A stretch of 10,495 nucleotides of DNA. Origin: JAHFHB01 sp964393875. GTDB taxonomy: Bacteria; Omnitrophota; Omnitrophia; Omnitrophales; Aquincolibacteriaceae. Location: assembly GCA_964393875.1 (NCBI GenBank), contig CAYMUZ010000227.1, forward strand, positions 1-10,495. The letters are read 5' to 3'. This document shows, piece by piece, positions 1 through 6,736 of the stretch. Below the pieces are notes generated by a model that did no database searches, was not told the origin of the DNA, and saw only the letters and a list, made by a program, of their open reading frames with translations. Position 1 is the first letter of the stretch, and every line of letters starts with the position of its first letter. Position numbers and translations under genes: made by a program.

Positions 1-515
1 ATTTGAAAAATGTAAGCCAAAGTCCCCGCGGAAAAAACAACTTTTCTCTCGGAAGGAGGATTCGTGGTCAGGGCGCGGTCGATGGAATAACAAGCTCCGA
101 GCGGCAAAAAATTACACCAAAAAAGCACCAGACGGAAAAGCGTGTCCCCCCCCTGATTCACCATCGGATTGCGGTTTTGAATCGAAAGGACTAAAAACCA
201 GGAAAAAAAAGTCGCCCATCTTGTGCGGTACCCCACCAGCAGCATTAGGGCAAACACAATGGATATCCCAAAAAGAAACGCCTGAATTTCCCAGCGCCCG
301 CTGAGCAGATGGACGGAATAAGACCACTCCCCCGAAAAAAATCCCAAAAGAACATCGCGGGGAAGAACGCCAAAATCGGTGTAGTGGGCTTTCAAATCAG
401 CCGCTCGGGACACGACATCGCCAATAATACAAAGAGCCATCGCAATTCGAAAGACCGCAAGGGAGCGAAGATCAAGCCCCCAGAGTTCTTCAATTTTTCT
501 CAGAATCTTTATCAT
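1..515 (-). CDS. HTTM-domain membrane protein (vitamin K-dependent carboxylase-like), N-terminal part
   Basis: This is the first ~171 codons of a protein that continues past the left edge. The ATG at 515 opens MIKILRKIEELWGLDLRSLA, and the frame stays open to base 1. Seen directly: a leading helix with LRSLAVFRIA (residues 16-25), then AHYTDFGVLPRD (43-54), two hydrophobic segments (about 88-104), and NRNPMVNQGGD (114-124) followed by a hydrophobic stretch ending FLPLGACYSIDR. These are hallmarks of HTTM (horizontally transferred transmembrane) proteins: RALAL.RI, HYTD.GVLPR, NRNP...GGD, and LPLG..WS.D. The family is related to the gamma-glutamyl carboxylase membrane domain; its bacterial substrates are mostly unknown. 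No strong Shine-Dalgarno sequence is seen, and the frame is open upstream, so a GTG two codons earlier is possible. Several homopolymers (8 G, 8 T) keep the frame, so I see no frameshift. It is divergent from the gene at 672. Confidence 0.85.
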   Translation of the reverse strand, partial: MIKILRKIEELWGLDLRSLAVFRIAMALCIIGDVVSRAADLKAHYTDFGVLPRDVLLGFFSGEWSYSVHLLSGRWEIQAFLFGISIVFALMLLVGYRTRWATFFSWFLVLSIQNRNPMVNQGGDTLFRLVLFWCNFLPLGACYSIDRALTTNPPSERKVVFSAGTLAYIFQ

Positions 516-594
516 GCTCACTGTTATCGACCAGAATACGGTCAAATGAAGTGCGTGGGCCTTTAGGCTCTGCAAAACAAGGAGGAGACAATCT

Positions 595-624
595 TTGCGG
601 TGCCACCCATTCTTCGGTTAGAAT
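595..624 (+). promoter_or_regulatory. Putative sigma-70-like promoter for the SacC-domain/GT39 pair
   Basis: TTGCGG (595-600) and TAGAAT (619-624) are separated by 18 bp, 47 bp ahead of the GTG start at 672. It lies in the 156-bp gap between two divergent genes, where a promoter is expected. The match is only moderate and no factor is implied beyond a housekeeping sigma. Confidence 0.25.
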
Positions 625-671
625 ACCGCAGAGAATGGAAATTGAAAATATTCCAGAGGAGGGCCAACAAG

Positions 672-1268
672 GTGAGTGCTGTTCGAAGTGATTTTTTTTG
701 GAGGCTGGCAAGCTTGGGCCTCGGTGGCATCATCCTCTTTTCGATCTGGATCAGTCTATACTATCCTTGGCAGAAAATTTTATTCACAAACTCCGATTTT
801 GAAAAAGGAGACTTGACCAACTGGGGTGTTGAAGGAAAGGCTTTTGCCAACCAGCCGACTTACGGCGACAATCCGTCTTACCGCTCCCGTGGGATTTCTA
901 ATTTGCAGGGCAAGTACTGGGTGGGGACATTTGAAAATCGCCCCACACCGGAGTCCTCCAAAGGCGCCAGCCAGGCCGATGCCCTGGTAGGGAGGTTGGT
1001 TTCTATCGATTTCACCCTTGATCGCAGCCGGGTTTGCTTTCTTCTCGGCGGCGGTGATGGCTCGAAAAATACAGGCGTCGGGCTTGAAATAGACAATAAG
1101 ATTGTTCTTTTCGAGCCGGGCCGCGGCGCATTAATCGGCAGTGAAAAAATGTCACGTATCACTTGGGATGTTTCGAAATGGAAAGGCCAGAAAGCCCATA
1201 TCGTGGTGCTTGACCAATCCATGGGGGGATGGGGTCACGTGAATGTCGATGATTTCCGCTACACTTAG
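672..1268 (+). CDS. Membrane-anchored protein with SacC/levanase-type beta-sandwich domain
   Basis: The 198-residue protein has a short basic N-terminus, one hydrophobic segment (about residues 11-32, LASLGLGGIILFSIWISLYY), then a single soluble domain (about 40-197). The topology suggests an inner-membrane anchor with the domain in the periplasm. The domain opens NSDFEKGDLTNW, has a glycine-rich FLLGGGDGSKNTGVGLEID block and closes with WDVSKWKG and GGWGHVNVDDFRY. This pattern (F.IGGG, WDVS..KGK.A.I...D...GWGHI..D) is that of the C-terminal beta-sandwich of GH32 levanases/SacC proteins, thought to bind carbohydrate; no catalytic GH32 domain is present. The start chosen is GTG at 672, because GGAGGG (658-663) sits 8 nt ahead; another in-frame GTG at 600 has GGAGGAG 12 nt ahead and would add 24 residues. 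It overlaps the next gene by 26 bp, so the two are probably translated together. A related domain ends the protein at 2770-4827. Confidence 0.75.
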   Translation: MSAVRSDFFWRLASLGLGGIILFSIWISLYYPWQKILFTNSDFEKGDLTNWGVEGKAFANQPTYGDNPSYRSRGISNLQGKYWVGTFENRPTPESSKGASQADALVGRLVSIDFTLDRSRVCFLLGGGDGSKNTGVGLEIDNKIVLFEPGRGALIGSEKMSRITWDVSKWKGQKAHIVVLDQSMGGWGHVNVDDFRYT

Positions 1269-2760
1269 GCTCCTATCCCGCAAGGTCCGTATCACTCCGC
1301 AATTTTTGTGGGGAACTCTCGGTTTGTTTTCGCTCTATTTCATCGGCCTGTATCTCTTCGTCGCACTCTCACGCATTCACTATCCTTTTGAACTGGAGTG
1401 GATGGAAGGCGGAATGGTCGATCACATCCGGAGGGTTCTAAGCGGACGGCTGCTTTATGGGCCACCCTCACTGGAATTCGGCCCTGTTATTTATCCGCCG
1501 CTTTACTTCTACATCGGTGCGGCAGTCTCTCTGTGGCTAGGCGTTGGGTTTTTGCCATTACGACTTGTTTCACTCTTGGCCTCGCTAGGTTGTTTTGGAA
1601 TTATTTTCCAGTGGGTCCGGAAAGAAACAGGCAAAGTGGGGCCGGGTCTTTTTGCCGCAGGGCTCTACGCAGCCACGTTTCCGCTCAGCGGAGCGTGGTT
1701 TGACATTGCCCGGGTGGATTCTCTTTTTCTCTTTCTGCTGCTTGGAGCGCTTTATTGGGCACTCTTTGCCGATAGACTTTCTCTCGTTCTGCTTTCGGCA
1801 CTCACTCTCACCCTGGCTGGGCTCACTAAACAAACCGGTTTTTTTATGGCAGCCCCGCTTACCGTCTATTTTTTCTTCACCCGCCCAAAGTACTGTTTTT
1901 TTTTCATGCTGACGGCCGCCGCATGGATAGGCGGCTCTCATCTGGTTCTGAATCAGATTCACGCCGGCTGGTACCAATACTACCTTTTTGAAGTGCCGCA
2001 CCAGCACGAAATTTATTGGAAATCTCTACGCTCCTTCTGGCGCAATGATTTATTACAGCCTATGGGCATCGCCTGCGGGTTTGGCTGCCTTTATCTCATC
2101 AGAATTCTTTTTAAAACTTCCCGCCAAAAGGCTTTCTTTTACTGGACTGTGGGGGCAGGAATGCTGACCATCACTGCTCTCAGCCGCGCACATTCACAGG
2201 CCTATCGCAATGTTCTGTTTCCAGCTTACGCCCTTATCGCAATCCTGGCGGCGTTGGGAATCACAAATGTCACAGAGGCACGATCGTCGACACGCTATCC
2301 ACTACTCAGTGTGGGCGCCCTCGGACTGCTTGCATTTTTGCAAATGAGCAGACTGCTTTATGTCCCTACCCCCCAAATTCCCACCGCACGAGATCGCCAG
2401 GCCGGTGCGCGGCTTGTCGAACTCATCCATGCCACCCCCGGCGAAATCTTACTCCCTTACCACGGATTTCTACCCACACTCGCCGGAAAGGCAACTTCCG
2501 CACAGGCCATGGCAGTCTTTGACATTGTACGTGTTGGCGATCAACAGGGTGGAAAACTGATTGAAAAGTTCAGGCAAGCGGTTCGCACGGGCAGATTTGA
2601 AATGATTATCGTCGATCATCTTCCCGGCCTTGTCGTCTTCGAAGAGGCGTTAAAAACGAATTACCACAAAACAGACAATCTCATAAACGATCCTTCTGTT
2701 TTCTGGCCGGTCACCGGATCCCGTTTTAGACCGCAGGAAATCTACAGAAAAAATGCCTGA
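1243..2760 (+). CDS. GT39/PMT-like (ArnT-like) membrane glycosyltransferase
   Basis: A 505-residue polytopic protein with about ten hydrophobic segments, the first at residues 21-43. The first extracytoplasmic loop has PFELEWMEGG (48-57) and then VIYPPLYFYIG (82-92), the signature of a bacterial GT-C subgroup annotated as family 39 glycosyltransferase; E52 is a candidate catalytic acid. LPLRLVSLLASLG and GAWFDIARVDSLF (about 103-160) are also typical of that subgroup. GT-C enzymes move a sugar from a polyprenyl-phosphate donor to an acceptor on the outer face of the inner membrane; the acceptor cannot be read here. A soluble C-terminal region (about 375-505) follows the last helix. The ATG at 1243 lies inside the previous gene, with G-rich sequence at 1223-1234 as a possible Shine-Dalgarno; ATG 1249 is an alternative. 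The gene ends 9 bp from the convergent DUF2723 gene, with no terminator visible between. Confidence 0.85.
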   Translation: MSMISATLRLLSRKVRITPQFLWGTLGLFSLYFIGLYLFVALSRIHYPFELEWMEGGMVDHIRRVLSGRLLYGPPSLEFGPVIYPPLYFYIGAAVSLWLGVGFLPLRLVSLLASLGCFGIIFQWVRKETGKVGPGLFAAGLYAATFPLSGAWFDIARVDSLFLFLLLGALYWALFADRLSLVLLSALTLTLAGLTKQTGFFMAAPLTVYFFFTRPKYCFFFMLTAAAWIGGSHLVLNQIHAGWYQYYLFEVPHQHEIYWKSLRSFWRNDLLQPMGIACGFGCLYLIRILFKTSRQKAFFYWTVGAGMLTITALSRAHSQAYRNVLFPAYALIAILAALGITNVTEARSSTRYPLLSVGALGLLAFLQMSRLLYVPTPQIPTARDRQAGARLVELIHATPGEILLPYHGFLPTLAGKATSAQAMAVFDIVRVGDQQGGKLIEKFRQAVRTGRFEMIIVDHLPGLVVFEEALKTNYHKTDNLINDPSVFWPVTGSRFRPQEIYRKNA

Positions 2761-2769
2761 CAGCGTGTT

Positions 2770-4827
2770 TTATCTGGAGGCCTTGGCGTAGCGGAAATCA
2801 TCGGCATTAATATGTCCCCAATGCCCGGGTCTCCAATCGCGCACCTCAATGGCACCCGTCTTTCCCTTCCACTGATGGACATCCCACAACACATCGTGCA
2901 TATACTCGCTATTTAACTGCATCCCCCAGCTTGTTTCTACCAACACGGGCTGGCCCTCGACTCTCAGTGCCACGGCCGTATTTTTAGACCCATCGCCCCC
3001 GCCGATTTTAAACTTGATCATGTCTGCACGAATATTAAACGGCGTAGAGAGAAGCGTCCCCATGGGTGCATCCCCCTGAATGCCCCCCAATTTCTCACCC
3101 GCCTTCTGCCGGTGTTCATGGGTTCCAATCCAAAACCGCCCCTGCACACCACTGCCTTCAAGTCGCTCACGAAAACTCGGATTATCCCCCAGGGTCGGTT
3201 GAAATTTAAACGCCTCGCCGCTCATCTGCCAATTCGACAGTGTTCCGGTCTCAAAATCTGAGTTGGGAAAAAGCAAACTCCCGGTCTCACTCTGTTCCGA
3301 TGTCTGCAAAGGATTGATTTGCATCTCAAAGAAGCCTTCTCCCACAGGTTTGGCAAGCAGTCCATACCGCATTAAACCATCCACCATAGCGCCAAAGGCA
3401 ACCACCCTCAAGCCCTTCGGCAGCGGCTGCCCCGTATGGCTATCTTTCAACTCGGCCCCACGCGTCAGATAAGCATAAATCTGCCCGCTAAAAAGGTAGC
3501 CGCTGACGTGCATATTCCTCTTCTTGCCCTCGCCAAGGCCCTCTAAAAAATAATAAAACCCCATTTGTTCGCCATAGTTAGGCCCGAAATAAACGGCAAA
3601 CAGTGTATTTTTTTCTTCTTTTTTGATCACGGCACGAATTTTGTTGTACAGCTCGGTATTTTTGCTTTGATCTGTCGCCTCAAAGTTTAAGCAAGTCCAC
3701 AGACGGATCCCTCCAAAGAGGAACGAAGCGCCCAATACTTTGCTCCAATCAGTCTTTAGAGCGTCCAGTAAGGCATCCATCCCAAACCCCGTAAAAAGGG
3801 CGGTGAGATAGAACAGAGGAATGTAATAGACCCTGATATCAAAGATATCGTAGTTCAGATTCCAGATAAAATACGCGACACCAATGAGGGTTAAAAAAAA
3901 ACGAATGCGCTGTGATTTTAATTTCACAAAACCCGCGATGGCTAGAATGATAAAAAAATTAAACTCCGAAATAAAAAAAGCGGTACTATCTGGTACGACT
4001 TTGCCCAGCAATATTTTCCACGAATAGTGAAACATTTTCCGTTTAAAAGGCCCCCCCGTCATAAAAGTCCAGACCTGATTCCATTGAGTAAACTGGTTCT
4101 CCAAAAAAACAGCGCGCGCATAAGTTCGCCAAAAGAAATACAGCGGGTAGAGACTAAAAATAAGCCCCGCGCACAAAAGTGAAAAAAGAATAAATTTCTT
4201 ATCTCGGAATAGACTCGGCCGCTCTCTGAGCCCCAAGAAAAGGCAGGCGGGAAACAAGAAAATGATCGTCATGTGCCCGCCAAGCGCAAGCGCATACAGT
4301 GCCACCGCCCTGTAAAGAGGCTGCATCTTGTGACTGGCCTGCCATAACAACAAAGAATGGATGACGGCCGAAAAGAAAAGGCTGTTTAGCGTATAAACTT
4401 CCGCACTGACCGCCTGAGACCAAAGGGTGGGCGTTACCCCCAGAAGCAGCGCCGCCAGAATTGCTGAAGACCTGCGGCTTCCGAGCAGTCGTGCCGTGCA
4501 GTAGAGAAAGACACAGGTGCCGACGGCACACACGGCTGAAAAAAAGTTAATTCTCCATGCCAATTCACCGATAGGGAGGTAAGACCAAATGTGCGTCAGC
4601 AGAATATAAACGGGTTCTCCCGTGGCGTGTCCAATCCCGAGCACACGGCCAAGAAACTGTGCCTTCGTAGCATCTCCCCAGTCATGAATTCCGGGAAGCA
4701 GTGTCTTCAAGTACAGCGACCCAAGCACGATGGCGACAAACACCGCGGCAAAGACGTCTGCATGATCGGTGCGCACTGTGCGCATCCATAAAGAGGATTT
4801 GCTTTCTCTCTGATTTTCTCGACTCAT
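2770..4827 (-). CDS. DUF2723 family GT-C membrane protein fused to a SacC-type C-terminal domain
   Basis: The 685-residue protein has an N-terminal polytopic part (about 1-500) and a C-terminal soluble domain (about 520-681). The N-terminal part shows DWGDATKAQFLG (49-60), TGEPVYILL (69-77), WRINFFSAV (91-99) and LWSQAVSAEVYTLN (135-148). These correspond to the DUF2723 consensus of acidic first loop, AHPTGYPLY-like loop, RVNL.SA and AEVYTLN. DUF2723 proteins are GT-C fold and resemble protein O-mannosyltransferases; the donor and acceptor here are unknown. The C-terminal domain (DNA about 2773-3264) shares NSDFE, GDNPS, GGGDGSKNT, WDV..WKG and WGH.N.DDFRY with the protein at 672-1268, so both descend from one module. 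The fusion is unusual for DUF2723. The ATG start has GGGAG 10 nt ahead. The ATPase gene ends 40 bp upstream on the same strand. Confidence 0.85.
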   Translation of the reverse strand: MSRENQRESKSSLWMRTVRTDHADVFAAVFVAIVLGSLYLKTLLPGIHDWGDATKAQFLGRVLGIGHATGEPVYILLTHIWSYLPIGELAWRINFFSAVCAVGTCVFLYCTARLLGSRRSSAILAALLLGVTPTLWSQAVSAEVYTLNSLFFSAVIHSLLLWQASHKMQPLYRAVALYALALGGHMTIIFLFPACLFLGLRERPSLFRDKKFILFSLLCAGLIFSLYPLYFFWRTYARAVFLENQFTQWNQVWTFMTGGPFKRKMFHYSWKILLGKVVPDSTAFFISEFNFFIILAIAGFVKLKSQRIRFFLTLIGVAYFIWNLNYDIFDIRVYYIPLFYLTALFTGFGMDALLDALKTDWSKVLGASFLFGGIRLWTCLNFEATDQSKNTELYNKIRAVIKKEEKNTLFAVYFGPNYGEQMGFYYFLEGLGEGKKRNMHVSGYLFSGQIYAYLTRGAELKDSHTGQPLPKGLRVVAFGAMVDGLMRYGLLAKPVGEGFFEMQINPLQTSEQSETGSLLFPNSDFETGTLSNWQMSGEAFKFQPTLGDNPSFRERLEGSGVQGRFWIGTHEHRQKAGEKLGGIQGDAPMGTLLSTPFNIRADMIKFKIGGGDGSKNTAVALRVEGQPVLVETSWGMQLNSEYMHDVLWDVHQWKGKTGAIEVRDWRPGHWGHINADDFRYAKASR

Positions 4828-4840
4828 ACTTTTTTTACTC

Positions 4841-4863
4841 CCGGTACCGGAGGCCGCCGCCTC
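4841..4863. repeat. Palindrome CCGGTACCGG followed by a GC-rich hairpin
   Basis: The 40-bp gap between the ATPase stop and the DUF2723 start contains the perfect 10-bp palindrome CCGGTACCGG (4841-4850) and a small stem GAGGC/GCCTC with loop CGCC (4850-4854, 4859-4863). The palindrome shares the 8-mer GGTACCGG with the inverted repeats that flank the transposase at 6709 and 7515. There is no T-run after the stem on the minus strand, so it is not a normal intrinsic terminator. It may be a degenerate solo copy of the same repeat family, which is an inference. Confidence 0.4.
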
Positions 4864-4867
4864 GAGC

Positions 4868-6019
4868 TTATAACTCTTTATACCTTTTCAAAATTTCCGA
4901 CCACGGCAGTACTTCCACCCCATCCTTCAAGAGCCTGGGCTCTTGATCCTGCATGGAGGCAACCCATAAAGGAATTTTTGGAAATCGTTTATGAAAATTA
5001 CGGATAGTAGATTCACCTGGCATAGCCTTACCGGACTTGCACTCAATGCCAAGCCGAAGGCCCCGGCCATCAGATACGAGCAAATCGATTTCGTGGTTGC
5101 CCTCTCTCCAAAATGAAAATTCATGCGGCTTTTCAAGATAATCGCGATACTTAATCATTTCCCTGAAAATAAAGTTTTCGAAAAGAATCCCATTCTCTTC
5201 AGACGTGGCTGGATCCTCGAGCCGGTTCTGAAGAGCTCGCACAACGCCACAATCAAAAAAATAAAATTTGGGCCGGGCTTTTTTTCTTTCGTTCCGGTCC
5301 CACGGCCAGAGAAACTGCCCCAAAAGCGTATCTTCCAAAATTGAGTAGTACTCTTTGACGGTACTCATCGGCACAGAACATTCCCTGGAAATATTGCTGA
5401 ATTCCAGCACCTGCCCGTTCCCCTGCACTGCCACGCTCAAAAATCTTTGAAAAGCACCGACATTACGCGTCAGCGCTTCTGCCTGAATTTCTTCTTTGAT
5501 GTAAGTGGTGGTGTACGATCGCAGAATACGCTTTGCATTTGCAGCATTCCCTCCTAAAACCAAACTCACCACTTTGGGCAAACTGCCAAAATGGAGGCCT
5601 TGCGCCAAAGAATAATCGCCGCCAGCCTCTTCAAGAGTCAGCGGATGGAGTCTCAAATCAGCCGCTCGACCGCCCAACAGGTTGATCCCGCCACGCCTCA
5701 GCTTACGCGCGCTAGATCCAGATAAGATGAATCTAAGCCCGCGTTCTTCAATGGCTTTTTGAACATAATCGAGAAGAACCGGCACCCGCTGGACCTCATC
5801 CACAATGACAAGACTGTCCTTCTTGAGCATTTGTAGCTGTTCCCAAAAGATTTTGGGGGTTTGGCGTAGTTGAAGCTCGATTTCCGGATCCAAAAGATCA
5901 ACATATTTTTGGGAGGTGAGCTGGCGCAGCAAATACGTCTTTCCAGTCATTCGAGGACCAAATAAGAATGCGGACGTGGCGTACTTATCAAGCTGAAATT
6001 GTCGTTTGAATGGTTGCAT
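4868..6019 (-). CDS. AAA_14/DUF4143 family ATPase
   Basis: A 383-residue protein of the normal size for this family. The N-terminal AAA domain has Walker A GPRMTGKT (21-28), Walker B LVIVDEVQ (70-77, D74/E75) and sensor-1-like FILSGSSARK (97-106). A helical DUF4143 region follows (about 170-290). The C-terminus has FWREGNHEIDLLV...GIECKSGK (about 303-331), with D312, E326 and K328 laid out like a PD-(D/E)XK nuclease fold, as usual in this group; whether it cuts DNA is not known. These ATPases are common, mobile, accessory genes with no settled role. The ATG at 6019 has no Shine-Dalgarno sequence; the leader is very AT-rich and holds two inverted repeats, so the mRNA may be leaderless or short-leadered. 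The gene separates the glycosylation genes from hicBA. Confidence 0.88.
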   Translation of the reverse strand: MQPFKRQFQLDKYATSAFLFGPRMTGKTYLLRQLTSQKYVDLLDPEIELQLRQTPKIFWEQLQMLKKDSLVIVDEVQRVPVLLDYVQKAIEERGLRFILSGSSARKLRRGGINLLGGRAADLRLHPLTLEEAGGDYSLAQGLHFGSLPKVVSLVLGGNAANAKRILRSYTTTYIKEEIQAEALTRNVGAFQRFLSVAVQGNGQVLEFSNISRECSVPMSTVKEYYSILEDTLLGQFLWPWDRNERKKARPKFYFFDCGVVRALQNRLEDPATSEENGILFENFIFREMIKYRDYLEKPHEFSFWREGNHEIDLLVSDGRGLRLGIECKSGKAMPGESTIRNFHKRFPKIPLWVASMQDQEPRLLKDGVEVLPWSEILKRYKEL

Positions 6020-6025
6020 TTAATA

Positions 6026-6049
6026 TTTATAACATACTTTAGTTATAAA
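6026..6049. repeat. 8-bp inverted repeat just upstream of the ATPase
   Basis: TTTATAAC (6026-6033) and GTTATAAA (6042-6049) are perfect inverted arms around an 8-base loop. The near arm ends only 6 bp before the ATPase start codon (6019). The TATAA-type sequence could form the -10 element on the minus strand, and the symmetry would suit a dimeric repressor. The role is inferred from position alone. Confidence 0.4.
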
Positions 6050-6052
6050 ATA

Positions 6053-6084
6053 AAACTTAATAACATATTAATGTTATTAAGTTT
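6053..6084. promoter_or_regulatory. Perfect 14-bp AT-rich inverted repeat: operator or weak terminator
   Basis: AAACTTAATAACAT (6053-6066) and ATGTTATTAAGTTT (6071-6084) are perfect inverted complements around the 4-base loop ATTA. It lies between the end of hicA (6158) and the ATPase start (6019), both minus strand, and shares ATAACAT with the shorter repeat next to it. On the minus strand it is followed by TATTTTATAAC, so it could act as a weak AT-rich terminator for hicBA. It could also be an operator for the ATPase. The rest of this gap (6085-6157) shows nothing recognisable beyond a GTTTAAAC palindrome at 6081-6088. Confidence 0.5.
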
Positions 6085-6157
6085 AAACGCATCGATACCC
6101 TTATCTACGTGCAGCTATTGAAAAAATTCGCTTATTCCACTCAGGCTGGAAGGACTG

Positions 6158-6394
6158 TTAATCACGTAAACGTTTCAAAAATTCTTGCGGGGACAGCCCA
6201 ATATCATTCAGAATGCCGTAAAGAAGGCCACGTTTTAAATCCTTGCCGGAATGAAGCGGAATGGTAACACGCCGCATTGTTTGAGAGTTTTTAAAAGTCG
6301 CGTGGCTTCCCTTCTGATGGATCAGAGCAAAGCCTTCTTTTTGAAGAAAACGCACAAGTTGTTTAGCTTTTAAAGCGGGTAGTTTTTCGCCCAT
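6158..6394 (-). CDS. hicA: HicA-family mRNA interferase toxin
   Basis: The 78-residue protein matches the HicA/YcfA fold from end to end: LPALKAKQLVRFLQKEGF (5-22), then HQKGSHATF with the catalytic histidine H31 in the GSH motif, then VTIPLHSGKDLKRGLLYGIL and the closing LSPQEFLKRL helix. HicA toxins are small double-stranded-RNA-binding-like enzymes that cleave mRNA and are neutralised by HicB. The gene follows hicB with a 30-bp gap. No Shine-Dalgarno sequence is visible before the ATG at 6394, so toxin translation may be weak or depend on coupling to hicB. All key residues look intact. Confidence 0.92.
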   Translation of the reverse strand: MGEKLPALKAKQLVRFLQKEGFALIHQKGSHATFKNSQTMRRVTIPLHSGKDLKRGLLYGILNDIGLSPQEFLKRLRD

Positions 6395-6424
6395 ATTTGA
6401 AATAGGGAAGGGTGAGCCGATCGG

Positions 6425-6658
6425 TTAGATGGAGACTTCAAGTGTTCCAACGAATTCTTCACGCGTCTGCGGAATCCCGCTGCCGTCACGGCGGAAACTT
6501 CCGAGATGACAAAGCATCGCTTCTTTTAGATTCTGCTTAGCCTCTTCAAGTGTTTCTCCCTGAGAGTGGCATCCGGACAGCACGGGGCACCACGCGTGAT
6601 ACCCTCCTTCTTCTGCAGCTTCAATCACGATGATAAATCTTTTATTCTTTTTAATCAT
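6425..6658 (-). CDS. hicB: HicB-family antitoxin (short form)
   Basis: A 77-residue HicB-like partial RNase H fold: KRFIIVIEAAEEGGYHAWCPVLSGCHSQGETLEEAKQNLKEAM matches the family core (…E….GY.A..P.LPGC.S.G.T.EEA..N..EA). It would bind and block HicA. The protein stops soon after the core (EEFVGTLEVSI) and has no added helix-turn-helix or ribbon-helix-helix domain, so self-repression by the usual DNA-binding tail is not evident. ATG 6658 is chosen because GGAGG (minus strand, 6663-6667) sits 4 nt ahead; the frame stays open to 6730, but that extension covers the promoter and a repeat. The order antitoxin then toxin is one of the two common HicBA arrangements. Confidence 0.9.
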   Translation of the reverse strand: MIKKNKRFIIVIEAAEEGGYHAWCPVLSGCHSQGETLEEAKQNLKEAMLCHLGSFRRDGSGIPQTREEFVGTLEVSI

Positions 6659-6679
6659 GTAACCTCCAGGAACTACTAA

Positions 6680-6708
6680 ATGATAGCATGGTTTTACGCA
6701 AACGTCGA
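6680..6708 (-). promoter_or_regulatory. Putative hicBA promoter abutting the transposase repeat
   Basis: Read on the minus strand, TCGACG (6708-6703) and TATCAT (6685-6680) are separated by 17 bp and lie 21 bp before the hicB ATG. The -35 match is weak, the -10 match good. The -35 hexamer touches the end of the inverted repeat at 6709, so the repeat could have replaced or altered sequence upstream of the promoter. Confidence 0.35.
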
Positions 6709-6736
6709 GTACCGGTACCAGGAGTGCCACGTTAAA
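6709..6736. repeat. Left inverted repeat of the RAYT unit
   Basis: GTACCGGTACCAGG-A-GTGCCA (6709-6729) is the inverted counterpart, with one mismatch over 21 bp, of the sequence at 7515-7535; similarity continues inward as C/G-GTT-(C)-AAA. It contains the palindrome GTACCGGTAC. The inner part overlaps the last codons and stop codon (6732-6734) of the transposase gene. RAYT genes are known to be flanked by palindromic REP sequences, and this pair fits that role. Confidence 0.65.

Noticed and set aside
146..153. Run of eight C (and an eight-A run at 203-210) as a possible frameshift in the HTTM gene.
   Set aside because: Careful counting keeps one frame through NRNP...GGDTLFRL and on to FLPLG, so the gene reads intact to the edge.
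1585..2007. Long open frames on the opposite strand or in other frames inside the GT39, hydrolase and polymerase genes.
   Set aside because: Their products are Arg/Ser/Pro-rich or low in recognisable motifs and lie wholly within well-supported genes.
2750..2775. A terminator between the convergent genes ending at 2760 and 2770.
   Set aside because: The gap is only 9 bp and no stem with a T-run is visible on either strand.
392..5668. An identical 16-base string, TCAAATCAGCCGCTCG, at 392-407 and 5653-5668.
   Set aside because: Both copies fall inside coding sequence (minus strand) and encode RAADL in two unrelated proteins; the flanks do not match, so chance is the simplest reading.
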